From Phallusia fumigata (taxonomy: Eukaryota; Chordata; Ascidiacea; Phlebobranchia; Ascidiidae): a stretch of DNA of 52,128 nucleotides. The translations under genes were made by a program, and so were the position numbers. Below, one piece after another: positions 10,849-23,341 of this stretch. The notes under the pieces were generated by a model that was given only the letters and a program-made list of their open reading frames with translations, had not been told where the DNA came from and searched no databases. The stretch covers positions 1 to 52,128 of the forward strand of contig QXVZ01010899.1 in the NCBI GenBank assembly GCA_008931825.1, written 5' to 3'. The stretch's first letter is position 1, and each line of letters begins with the position of its first letter.

Positions 10849-13686
10849 ATGGCCTGGCACATCATAGAGAAACTTCTGGAACAAGTCGCCGAGCATTCGA
10901 CCTTGGTGGGAAAGTTCTGGGTCACATTCTTCTTTGTACTGAGATTCCTACTGGTTGTATCAATAGCCGATACGGTATTCGGAGACGAGCAAGGCGCCTT
11001 CGTATGCAACACACTGACACCAGGTTGCTCGAATATATGTTTCAACGACTTTAGTCCGATCTCGCTCATTCGACTATGGGCGCTACAGGTAAGAAATCAT
11101 CGTCTCCAGTGATGAGAAATTTAAAATATAAAATCTATAACCGGAAAGCGTGACTAAAACAAGCAACCCTACTAAAAACATTCGGACAATGCCATAAGAC
11201 AAGAAGTTGCAAAAAATCGGAAACTGTATTTCGGGTCTTTTTATTAATTTTCCCTAGTCCGTATTGCTTTAAAATTGATAACGCACAGTTTTCTTGAGGC
11301 TTTATATTAAATCTATGTTGTAGTGTGTTAAGAAATTTTCGAACCAAGGGGGTTTGAACAAATAGGTTGAACTGAATAACTTAACAAAAGTAATCTGTTT
11401 GACAGATTTTGTGCGTGTCTCTGCCGACGGTGGTTTTCATGGTGTACACAGCTCACAAGATGGCCAAGATCAGCCAGGCCAAGAAAATGCGCCAAGAAGA
11501 GCAGGATAAAAAGAAGAAAGAAAAAGAGAAATATAAGAAGCAGCAGGCGGCGATGAGGAAGAAGGCGATGGAGGACATCAGAAGGAGGAGAGAGGAAAGT
11601 GGCCCACCAGGTAAGCTGACAAACAAAATATTACGTGACCTTGCCAACAACTTGTCGCGTAAACCTGCACCTTTGTAAATACAAGCAACCACAGAGAAGA
11701 TCATGTGAATTGGCTTTATGCTTGCGTTGTTTGGGCTCAAAGAGTTGGGACTGCGCAGCCATAAGACTATCTCGTTTGTGGGAGTAACTGCAAACAGACG
11801 GAAAAGACGGGACTAGGTGCCAAATGTCCTAATAATATCGCAATAAGATTTGCGATATCTAAGGTTAACTGCCTTTGCAATTACAGTTAAGTTAACTGTC
11901 TTAGCGGTAATTTGTCTGTGACTATAACTAAAAAGACAAATTTTTTTTGGCTAGACTACGCGGCTTTGGAAGATGAGGCGTTTTTGGAGGAGGGAAAAGT
12001 AAGTCAGCATTGTGATTCAATTTTTTGTTCTATTTTTGATTATGACAACTTTTGACAGTGTGTTTGTAGACGCATAGTGTCAAGCGCGAAATGCCACGCA
12101 TAGCCATGAGTGTTTACTTTCTATAGTATACCGTAGTTACTAATTTACGTCTCTTATCTTATCTAGTTATTGCAAGTGTTGATATGGTTTCGATCATACA
12201 AATAAGGGTGGATTAGATTAGGCTGAGGGCTGAGGATGTCAAGTATTATCCAAGGCTGTAACTTTTGCTTGGGAGTCTGGGGACACTTGAAATGTAGTCG
12301 TTCTGATGAAAAGGAACCACCAATACAAAAACGTTTAAATTCATTGTTTTGAATAATTTAAGATAAATCAAAGCAATGGTTGCAAAGATATCGTGCTGCA
12401 TTTCACTGTAATGGAAACAGACTGTATCAAAACCCGATCTATGGTTTGTGTGGGAACCTAAACTGCAGGTCTTCCAGACCTTTTGCCAATATCGCATGAC
12501 GCATGATGCAACATTTGACCAGACGCTGGGTTTACAACCTGTATTTTTCCATGCAGGCTGAAGGCAAAGAAAAAGAGGAAAAGAAGGAAGAAAAGAAAGA
12601 TAAAGACAAAGACGAAGACAAAGTTGTAGCGACCAAATTAGACTCCGACACTCCGTCACGTCTTATGCTTGCCTACGTCGCACAGGTAAACATGCAATAG
12701 CGTGGCTGCTATTAATAAAGGGGAGATCCCTTCATTAAGAGGTTTAGTAGTAGCTAATTCTATATGCACACGAATGAAACACAGTGCATCATTTCGAAGC
12801 AACTTCATAGTGTCTGGTGAAAAGTCACTTCAAAGAATGAGTGTTCACACATTTGATGTAATTTGATTACAGGTGGTGTTGCGACTGGCGGTAGAGATCG
12901 GATTCATGGTCTTGCAATTCAACATCTACGTGTTTAAATTCTGGGTGCCGGAACTTTTTAAATGCGCAAGGTGGCCGTGTCCAAATGTGGTCGATTGCTT
13001 CGTGTCGAGGCCGAAGGAAAAGACCATCATGCTTTGGGTTATGTTCGGTAAGTTTGCACAAGGCATTTATGAACGACCCGTGGCCATCATTCAAACAATG
13101 AAATTTGTTTGACCAGTAGCAACGTCTGTTTGTCCAGCCTTTGTACTTCAGTTGTCCGCTGGACTGTAGATTGGGGTTGAAAAAGTGTGCAACGGCGCTG
13201 GTAAATTTTACTTGCAGTGTCGTCATCCTGACGTGTGACGTCATGGTAAACGACGTCACGTGTTGTGCAATGTTTGACGACAGTATGCCAGGACTTCAAG
13301 CACAAAACAAGTGTATAGGAGTGTGTGGGCAAACGTTAGTGACACGCATTTAAGTTTTGTGTTTGGAAAAACGTTCCGCATCCAATGTACTGAATGTTTT
13401 GTTTTCTGCAGGCACCGGATTGGTGATGATTGTCCTTAACATTATCGAGCTGTATCATTTGGGCATGCGCAAAATCATAGAGGCCTGGAAGACACGAGGC
13501 CAGGACATCACTAAGGAGTACAAATCGGTCAACAACATGCCTCACTTCGGGAACCACGGAAGACAATACGGTGGAGCAAGGTACCCCAGAGGTTACCCGC
13601 AGGCTGTTGGGATCCGCGTTGGTTACGCAAGAAGCAGCTTGTCAGGAGAAGGAGGCAACGATTTCGACGGAGACAAGTTTATTTGA
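10849..13686 (+). CDS. Connexin (gap-junction protein), six coding exons
   Basis: Exons 10849-11088, 11406-11610, 11955-11998, 12557-12685, 12873-13047 and 13412-13686 join in phase to 355 residues and a TGA stop. The start MAWHIIEKLLEQVAEHST is a canonical connexin N-terminus. Extracellular loop 1 has Cys53, Cys60 and Cys64 (C-x6-C-x3-C) and loop 2 has Cys237, Cys242 and Cys248 (C-x4-C-x5-C, within WPCPNVVDCFVSRP). Both are the invariant docking-loop signatures. Four membrane segments lie at about 23-44, 78-100, 203-226 and 258-282. The cytoplasmic loop, about 103-200, is long and highly charged (Lys/Glu runs) and is built from exons 2-4, including a 44-base exon. The C-tail is short and Gly/Tyr/Arg-rich. 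Six such subunits form a plasma-membrane hemichannel. Vertebrate connexin coding regions are mostly uninterrupted, so the five introns are a tunicate-like feature. The orthology group is not assignable by eye. Confidence 0.95.
13228..13262. promoter_or_regulatory. CRE/E-box cluster in connexin intron 5
   Basis: Within 35 bases there is TGACGTG, a perfect TGACGTCA (13236-13243), and CGACGTCACGTG combining a CRE half with a CACGTG E-box. This density in a small intron suggests an ATF/CREB- and bHLH-responsive element. Function is inferred only from the motifs. Confidence 0.4.
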
Positions 13687-16600
13687 TTTCTGTGTAACGA
13701 GCAGCGCGAAAGCTGCACTTTGCAGTGGAGGAACGGACAAAATGCGCGGCGTAATTTCGTTAATTTTTGTGATCCTTGCTTCGTGGTGTCCGCTCAGGCG
13801 AGCACCTGTGTTACACGTTTTTTGTTGAAAGCCAAGTTTTCTAATGGTGGCTTCTTTCTATTTATTTTTTGACACACTTTCAACGTGAAGTAAAACACTC
13901 ATTCTGTTTACACTTTTAATGACTTTAAACCGTAAACAAATCGTTGCAAAATTAACTGAAAAGCAGACAATCTACAAATCCGTTGTTTGTTTAGCAAATC
14001 AAGTGTAAAATCGATATTTTAGTTTTTATAGCGTAGGCACAAATCCGTATCGCAAATTCCTGAGTTCCGTGTACTTGTGTATTTACCGTGTCATTTTCAA
14101 GCACTTTTTCTTTAAATCCCCGTGTAGGTAACCGTCGGCTTACACTCTTAAAACTGTTATGATGCGTTTGTTTTTCTCCAAACAATCACGTGTTTAGCTT
14201 GTTTTCCAACTAGGGAACAATGCAAAAAACAATCAAGCTAAACCCCATAGCCAATTTTGTAACCTGACGCCGATGTATTTTGTTGCCGCGTGCAGGTCGT
14301 CATATAAAACCGTACAAGAACTTCGCTAATTCTTTTGTGATCATAGCTGCAACAAAAATCTCGTTCAAAATATAAACTCGTCAACGCTTCCATTAAAAAA
14401 CACGGTTGTTGCCCTCCGAACAAAACTCGTCAACTGTAAATATAAGCTTACGTAGAAGCAACAAACAAATATCCTCGTGCGATTGTATATATTATATGCA
14501 ACAAAACTTTCGATGGATTTGACAAATACCCTATTGGCGTTTTGATCAAGCTCCAAAGAATCAAATCTGGGCAATTTTAATTAGCAAGAGTTTCGAACAA
14601 AGTCGTTTTTTTACGATTCCCTTTTTTGAGTGCCAAGTGTGTTTGATGTCATTTGACAAACGTTTTACCACAGCCAGTATTTCTGCCCCTGCATTCGTTT
14701 AGAAAAAGTCTGTTATTTTTAAAAACGACATGCGCTGGCAGAATTTACATTTTAAACGAGGGCCCCTTGCATGGTATACTCAAATACTTAAATTTTTGAA
14801 CACAGATCTGTCGACAGAACGTTACGGTAACATTATATTGCATAAAGGCAACAATTTATTCATACCTTGTTTTGTTTGGGTGAAGACAAAGTATTCTTGC
14901 AACTTAAATTTTGTTGGAAAAAAATGTGCATCTTTTTTGTGTTGATGTTTTTGTCAAATGACTGAGCCAAATGAACAAACAGTGCATTGTGAGACCTTTT
15001 ATGCGTCCGTTGTTAGGATAAACCCTGTCCTGCTTTCGATCAGTGCCGTTACTCTCGCATCGTACGTACGTCGCCTGGGGGCGCTCCCGCACCGAACAAA
15101 GCATTTCTGGCCTGTGACTATACAATACACCATCACAATGCAAACTTGCATTTTGGGCGGTTTGTCAGCCTTTTTGGACACCGTTCATGTACATAGTATG
15201 CTGTAGATAATGCCACATTCTCGCTAGTACCGCTTCCGTTTAATAAACTGCTAAGTTTTTGTTTTGCCGCTTTGCAATCGTGCCATACGCCATTTATATA
15301 TATTTGTACGATTTTTCCGTCAATAATTTTCACTAAAAACGAATGATTTTTATGCATAATAAACTTTTTGTAACTGCATTATTAATGAGATGTATATGGG
15401 TGCACAAAGCGTTGAAACCTAACGTCAAAGAATTCAGAGGAAATTTTCTAACAGTAAAAGGAAGATACAAAGATCACCATATGATATTACCCCTTATCCA
15501 ATAATGTTTGTATCAAATATGTTGAAAGCATTGATAGAAAGATGTTTTGTTCTTCGATCTTAATTAGATCAGAAACATTTCCAGAACACTGACATATGTA
15601 AGTGGTTGAAGGTTCGATTTATTAATGAGCATGGTTGAATCGATCTGCGAAGAGGCGGTGGGAATAGGGGGCATGCCGAAACTGAATATTTTCCCCAATG
15701 CTTAAATACAACCGTTGTTTCGGCAGCAGAGCGCAGTGGAATCGCTAAGTGAATGCTTACCTGGAGCGAATTGTCGTTGTTGTGTGGTGCAGGTTAAATA
15801 CGTGGATACCCATGTGCGTTCTGTCGGCATCGATCGATTCCTAACCGGCGCGAAACGAAATTAAAACTTTCGACATGGGCAAAACATAAAGAGTTGGTGG
15901 AAATTAATCAAGTTTGTCCCCGCCCGACTTGCCGCGTACCGCACAGATCGATCGCGTTTCTTGTTATTTTATTTGAAACATGCGCATCGACCGGCCCGGA
16001 GAGACATCTAATGCCGATTTCCTCTTATGACATAAAAGTTTTATCATGCCACAAAAATCGGCAGGCACTGGTTATAAAGGTACACTATGACGTAATTAAA
16101 CCTCTCTGTTGCGGTATAATGCGACCTCATGTAAAATTAAAAATTCCCGTCAAATTTACTTGCCTGTGGACCGGTCGAATGTGTTTTGTGCAGTATTGCC
16201 GGAAACCGTAAACCGATGTTCGATACGCTAATTAAAGTTGTGGCTGGTGTAAAGTTTTTTATTGACTTGTGTTTTCTGGCATTGCTCAGTCTAACTCTCG
16301 CGCGCCACCTTCTGGGAATGTGTATGATCTTACAATTCGTCCTTTACGCGCCAGAACTGGAACACAGTGGTCAAGACATGGAAGCAGAAGACATCTGGAT
16401 TCAGCTAAACGAGTTTCGACAATACCTAGTAGATTTTTCTGCATTTCCTCACTTGGTTTTCGATGAAATAGTTTGGACGACCGGCCTAAGGTGGCAAAAT
16501 ATTACAAATGTGTTAAACTGACGTTTCCAAGCCATGTAAATTTTAAATTTTGCAAGAGTTTCCACCCAGTTCAACTAGGGACCCGTTTTATTAAAATATT

Positions 16601-19000
16601 ACACACAAAGGAAACTTTTGCGAAACGTTGCTGAACTGCCCCAGAGCTGCTTCGTCTAACCCAAAAAATAACTAATTTTGGACGAGTATCTCCACCCAGT
16701 TCAAGCCTAATCGCTGACATGGTGACACTGTGAAATCGAGAGTACGCCAATAAAATTCGAGGAATTGAGACTCAAAACAGAACTGACGTCCATTACGGGA
16801 TGATGCCGAATGTACGGGCTGACCCCGGATAACAAGCGGTCGTTGGGCCTGGCAATGTGTATGGTAATATATACGGGGCATTCGCCTAAGTTTTCAGTCA
16901 AGGCCACAGTCACGCATTTTCCCACACGCATTTTATCGAATCATTAGCCCGTCAAATCGATAGGCTGACGAAAGAATTTCAGTTTTCCTGTCACTCACAT
17001 TGAGTTTTCGTCGACGCCTTGTCAAATTATCGACGACCAGTTAAATTTTCATCGCTCCGACGGCGCGTAATTTTTGCTGTCCGCTTATGATAAAAATAAA
17101 TTTGCGGACGAGCGTTTGAAAAAAATTCCCGCACCTAAATACCCGCTAAAAACGTTTGCGTGCGTCGAGATCCGTTGAAGGTCAAGGAAGTGGATTAGCG
17201 AATTTTGTCTGCTGCGGTTAACGGGAGAAATTTCTTGCTCGTTAATTGAAAAAGAAAAACTGTCAAGATTCAGTTGCGCATAATGCCAACTGAGGGACAA
17301 CAAGTTCAAATGAAAAACTATTTTTAAGTGGTGTTTTCGTCCAAGCAACATTCCGCCGATATTCTTAGCAAGGTACAACGCCAAAAATAACATGCATTTA
17401 TTTAATGGTTGTCCTTTAAAAGTGACTGTTGTTGACGATAGCACCTAACTCACCGAAATATTTTAAACTAGAGATAGTGGATTTTAAAACAGTCCTGATC
17501 AAAGATAAAATTTGCTTTCAATTTCTTTGTAGATTTGAAATATCGTACAAATAAAAAATTGGCCGCATTCCTTTTTTTTCTGATTGGACGATTTGCAATA
17601 AGAAGCTCTTTCAAAATAGAATTTTTTTGATCACAACGACAAGTGTCATTTCGTTATTGCACAAATAAACTAAAGCTCCAAACATTCTGATCCCCAGAAA
17701 AAAACGAATACCCAGACTCCGCGTCATCGATCACGTGACCAGCGGACCTGAAAATGAAAGCGCAGTGGCGCGTGAACATCGATGACAATTAAAGACAGGA
17801 CAGAGTCTAGCAAACAATTGCACGGCAATAAAACAATGACTTTTGCGATGGGACGCAGGTCGGTCTGTCCCGGGTGCTGTATAAAGACCCTCGGTAATGA
17901 GGTCACAATTGTGTAGTCATGTTCGCGGCAATTATCTGCGCAATTTCTCCGCGAAATTTTAAATTATGCATTCGCTATAAAATCATTAGGCGGCAGCGGC
18001 ATGCGATATTGACCGGCCAGGGCCCTAATGTCGAGTTTCCTCAGTTTTTCGCCGACCACTTATGTCATTAGGGTCTTGTTTTGTGGGACGAGGAATCTCA
18101 AGAAAATTGGTGGCCAATCGACAAGTGTGTTAAGGCGAAAATAAAGCGAAAGTGGGAAAATTCTCGGACTGAAACCGAAAACACAAAACAACGTCAGCGA
18201 ACTGATTTTTTTGATTAGTTAAAGGTTTGTTGCACGGGGCGAAAACACGGAGCTTAAAATATACGTTTCTCTTTCCTTAAGTCCATTACGAAACACCCAA
18301 ACAAGCACAGTTCAAATTGATTGAGCCACAATCGGTTGATTTTGCCCACTTTCACAAAAACATTAGTAAGATGTGAAGGAAAACAAACCTATGCTTGGCA
18401 CCATGGGGAAAGGTGCACACTTGAAAATTGCTTTTCACAAACATTGCAACGATTGCCACGATCCACGAAGTTCATTGACTCCTACGTATCGTTTTAAACA
18501 TGGCCCAAGGATCAAGTGGAGTGCAGTATCGGGATTAAATTTCCGCCGGCTGAAGTCGCCGTTGTGTGTCAACGTATCAGTGGGAATTTGGTGCGGTGGC
18601 CGAACATGTCGGTTTCTTGTCATCCATCACCCCCTCGTCGGCGATGGGTTTTGTTCGAATCAAATCGTTCCTAATCAGATACGTTTGCGTTTGTGACAGA
18701 TTAAAAACGCCCCCTTACATATATCGATATGTCGTGAGGGGCGACCAGGGTCCCAGCGCGACCGGCCGCAATTAAAACTCTATCGCTTAAACTGATTAAT
18801 TTCCGTGACCGCCCTGACCCGACGGGCGCGCAAAAGAAGAAACCCGGCCACGCAGCAGCGCTGACGGCTCAAACAAACCGTGAATAACGGGCTGCACGGC
18901 TGCGACATACGGCATCGCAACGACATAACCGTCATAAAATTTTGCTACGGATTTTGTGCTTCACAATGCCCGGGTCCCGTCGGCCCAGGAGTCTCGTAAA

Positions 19001-19150
19001 TACGTCAAATGGCCGCTGGTTTTATTGTGAACAACGCGACGTCATAAACAGATGACGTCACTGTGTGGAATGTGCCACGCTTCAGCCTGGCCGCGACGTA
19101 TTACGTTCCTGACGTAACTCAAAAGATCAATTAGGCGTTTGACGTTACGA
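19001..19150. promoter_or_regulatory. Cluster of ACGT-core (CRE-like) sites upstream of sall
   Basis: About 150 bases contain TACGTCA (19001), CGACGTCATAAACA (19037-19050), a perfect TGACGTCA (19053-19060), GACGTATTACG (from 19095), TGACGTAA (19110-19117) and TTTGACGTTA (19138). Six ACGT cores this close together are unusual in AT-rich DNA and suggest a CREB/ATF-bound element. One overlaps a GTCATAAA motif of the Cdx/posterior-Hox type. Confidence 0.45.
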
Positions 19151-22100
19151 TGGCATTGGTTATTAAACAATAAAATTTAAAATAACGCAATATCTAGCGA
19201 AAACCAGTGCCACAGCCATTGCAAAACTAACTAACTACATGATGGATTGTTCAGCCGCTTGGATTTATCATTTGTCGGTTAACCAAAAAGTTGTGGACTG
19301 AAAAACCACTAGAGTGTACACTTCACACAGTAAAGCGCAAACTGTCACAGAAAAGTTCAGGAATGTCTCAAAACCAAATGAAATTAGCTCTGACCTACAA
19401 AAAAGGTTTGTAAAATATATGAAACCGACTATTGGGACACTGAGTCACCACGACAACTACAGTTTTCGAGAAAATTTCCGCACAGTTTCGGTTAGACGAC
19501 CCTCTTAAATTATAACCTGCGCATAAACTGCGGTCCAGTATGCTGCGTAGGAGGAGTAGCCAGCAAGAAGTCATCCGATGGTGATGTTTAAAGTGCAAAC
19601 TTGAAGAAACCGCCGGAATTCGGCAGTGGCTGAACTCGGCGCGAATCTGTTGTCGCATGACCTATTTAGAGCTGTCAGACAGGCCGCCATAATATTAAGC
19701 CGCAAGTAGAAGGTTGCGCGGCAAATTACCACGTGGCGATGTTTGCGATGACGACTGTGAGTCATGCAGGCTGCAGCGGTGTCGCTTAGCGGCGCGGATA
19801 AATATAGCGACTAATGTATTTTGACTTATCTGGCATTGATTTAAGTTGGCCGATGCAAATCTCTCCTGGTTGCGCGTCCGCCCGGAACGACGCGGCATAA
19901 AAGAAAACTTTGCGTTCGAGGCATAATTATTTAGAAGGCATTATTCGCGGACCGGCGATGCGTCCACTCTGGTCATTTATAATTCATAACCGGTCTTTAT
20001 TGCGTTAATATCGATTGGTCAACGGGATGGGACGCACCAGAAGTGCCCATTTATGATGACGAATATTCAGCAAGAATATTTCCGAAACCGCGTCCACACT
20101 TCGGCCGCCCAGAGAGCTGTCCCCTGGCCGGGGAAATTGGGTTTTGGCACCGCGCTAATCTGTTTAGTCCGGCAAGCCTACGACCTCGCGCAAGCGATTT
20201 TCCTTATCTTTTAATCGCCAGTCTGCGCAGGTTTACAGTGCGCAGCTCTTTGGTATTCGCAGAGCATCGGATTTTCGCTTCTCATTAGCGCAACATTCGC
20301 AAGCAAATGGACGAGTTATGAATCTTTCATGCTCGATACGACCATGCAAGACTGTCTGCAATAGGCCGGCCGTAATTAGGATACATAGCATCCCCCGATA
20401 TTTTTACCCCATGCAAGCAACTATTGCCATGTAGAACCAAATACAACCAGCTGACCTTTGCTTCACATCTATTACTGTAAAGCGTTTTTTAATCATGGAA
20501 AATTTCGTGCGTGTGCATCTTCTCCCAACCTTTAGGCACTAAAATTTTTATTTCACATCCCACATAATGGCATTTCGGCTTATGCCATGGCATTTTGAAA
20601 AGTTTTGTTCAAGGCAGTTACTTCTTTAAGAGCAGGTGTCATTTTCTAAAGCGAAAAATGTCACGCGAAAAATAATAACGTCAAAATAAAAGACGACAAA
20701 CAGAAACGCCAAGTATTATCGCAGCGAACATATGGCTTTTAAAACCCGGGTAATATTGGTGTGTTATTTTATGGTGACATTAAAACAATGAAAACGGTGT
20801 TAAAAATTATTAAAACGGTTTTTTGTTTCTGTGTTGAATGAGCAGTAACATATATTTTCTACAGGCACGTGTTTGTGGCTACGGATACGTATTGATTTAT
20901 CTGGTGAATCGCGCACATGGTTAAACAAACCGCATCGACAGCTGTCATAGCAAATCAAATAGCTTCAGTGGTACACATGTAAAAACGATAGTAATATAGG
21001 CGTAAAACCATTTTTTGAAGAAACCACACTATATAAATGCGCTCTTTCTAACAATTTGGCCATAAACTGTAAATCAACCGCATTTTATTGTAGAGTTACG
21101 CCGAATACACACGTGTGACGCGAATGGAGCAATAGAATCTCTGTTTGCTTGAAAGCAAAACCAATTTTTTCACATTTCGACCAACTGAAAAACACCGAGG
21201 TTCAAAAATTGTACCAAGAAAAGATTTGTATATCTAAGAAACACCCTCCGATTCCCGAAATCGCGAAGTTCCTTCGAGACACACGTGAAACAACTTCCCC
21301 GAGAAGGAAAACTCCTGGTTTGGTAGGGAGCCCCGTTAATCATGTCCAAAATAAAGATCTAGATGACAGTTAATTTAACTGGGGCGCCTGGGCGCGGGCC
21401 CTGTTTTAATGAGGGACATGCGAGCGCACAAGTTAGCACGCGAAACGAACAGAAATCGAATCGGCCCCATTGTCTAATTCCATTATTGTGACGTCACGAG
21501 GGGGCGAATCGTTGTCAATCGAATTGGCAAAGTGGCAAAAAAACTCGGCAAGGCGAAAAGTTTTTTCAGATAGCAGCGCCCGCATAAACACACCGCCCGC
21601 GGAGCTGGCAGATAGATTTATTGCGATATTAGTTTGATTCATTTCATTTTGGATGAGCCCTCGCGTCGCCCAGGTGGCCCTCTGCCACGCTCCATCAATA
21701 TTAATTATGACGAAACAATAAGTTGCCATTTGGGCCTCCGTTTTATTACAATTGCTTAATGCGGATGCTCTTACAAGCGCCACGGGCCTGTACTTGAATC
21801 CTAAGCCGTATGTAAGAATGAGAAAATATGTGCTTGTGTGTTTAAAAATGCAAAAACGTAAGGTTTTAATCTTGCATATTATCTAAATGCGGATATGTAC
21901 ATTTAACGAGAACGCAAAGGAAACGTTTTGCCAAAACTTAAATAAGGCGAATAAATGCCCTTTGCTACGTCTGCTCCAAACTAGGTTTAATCAGACATTT
22001 TTGTTGCTCGTGTTTTGGTCTTTGTAAATAGTTTTTAGAGCCGCCCAGAAGCATGTAATGTCTCACATAAAGCAACGCAAATCTCAATTGATGGCTTCAA

Positions 22101-22480
22101 AGCAAGCGTTTGATCCAGCCAATGTCCACGCCTGAATATCGTGGCATCGCATCAGGGAGGTTCGCATTCGCACCTGCGCCCTCGTTCATCAGCGATATAA
22201 GAAGGTGTCATGCGATATCAGACCGGGGCAGTTATGAAAACACGCGAACCCCCAAAGCAGTGTCTCTCTACAAACGAGCGATTGCCACAGACTTTCGCGA
22301 TGACCGTCCGACATTTTCTTTTCGACACCTTGTCAAGGTGATTTATGTGGTGCGAAATCGGGAAAATGGAAAGTGCTCTTGTGTTTCGACTGCACCCTTT
22401 GCAAGCGCGAGTAATTGGGAAATCGTCACATGACGCATTCGGGGACTTCAGCCGGAAACAATTCCGGGTCTAAGTGTTTG

Positions 22481-23341
22481 TGACATGTACGGATTGCGGC
22501 TTTTGTTTCTGGCGTGTGATGGGTATGCTCTTGCACAGATAAAGCGTATGGTTTCGAGTTTTAATACGTTTATTTGCCAACATCTTTAAACAGAAGAAAA
22601 ACGAGTCACAAATTCTCCAGTAGGACCTTAAGGTTCACATCCTTGAGTTAAGTACTAAAGCACTTTTCGGGTTGCTCTTTTCCTAGAAGGTCCTTTAATT
22701 TGCGCAAACTTTTACTGTCACTGCGTTTACAGGAAAAAAAACTAACCAGGCAATGTTCTAGCTGCTGAGTCAACTGGTTGTTCGCACGGTCTGCGAATAT
22801 TTCGCTGCTAATGTGTACATTTGCCCGCCATGAAATTTAACACATACTGATCAAACGTAAGTTGAAGTAAAGTTTATGCGAAAAATATGCAACGCGAACG
22901 GNTGACATGTACGGATTGCGGCTTTAAGTATCAATGAGCGTTTTGTTTCTGGCGTGTGATGGGTATGCTCTTGCTCAGATAAAGCGTATGGTTTCGAGTT
23001 TTAATACGTTTATTTGCCAACATCTTTATACAGAAGAAAAAAGAGTCACAAATTCTCCAGTAGGACCTTAAGGTTCACATCCTTGAGTTAAGTAATAAAG
23101 CACTTTTCGGGTTGCTCGTTTCCTAGAAGGTCCTTTAATTTGCGCAAACTTTTACTGTCACTGCGTTTACAGGAAAAAAAACTAACCAGGCAATATTCTA
23201 GCTGCTGAGTCAACTGGTTGTTCGCACGGTCTGCAAATATTTCGCTGCTAATGTGTACATTTGCCCACCATGAAATTTAACACATACTAATCAAATGTAA
23301 GTTGAAGTTAAGTTTATGCGAAAAATATGCAACGCGAACGG
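22481..23341. repeat. Direct duplicate 22481-22901 / 22903-23341 around an N
   Basis: The two copies begin TGACATGTACGGATTGCGG and end AACGCGAACGG, with the N at 22902. The second copy carries an 18-base insertion near its start and I count about ten substitutions. This looks like two alleles left side by side at a contig junction, not a biological tandem repeat. Confidence 0.85.

Noticed and set aside
15600..15630. GGTTCGATT resembling a tRNA B-box
   Set aside because: There is no A-box or cloverleaf pairing around it.
15894..16521. Two overlapping plus-strand frames of 105 and 111 codons, one with hydrophobic stretches
   Set aside because: The hydrophobicity follows from T-rich codons. 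There is no promoter, no splice signal in phase and no family resemblance.
21433..21783. 116-codon minus-strand frame
   Set aside because: It has no recognisable motif and no adjoining exons. It contains a CRE palindrome and homeodomain-like sites and fits non-coding regulatory DNA better.
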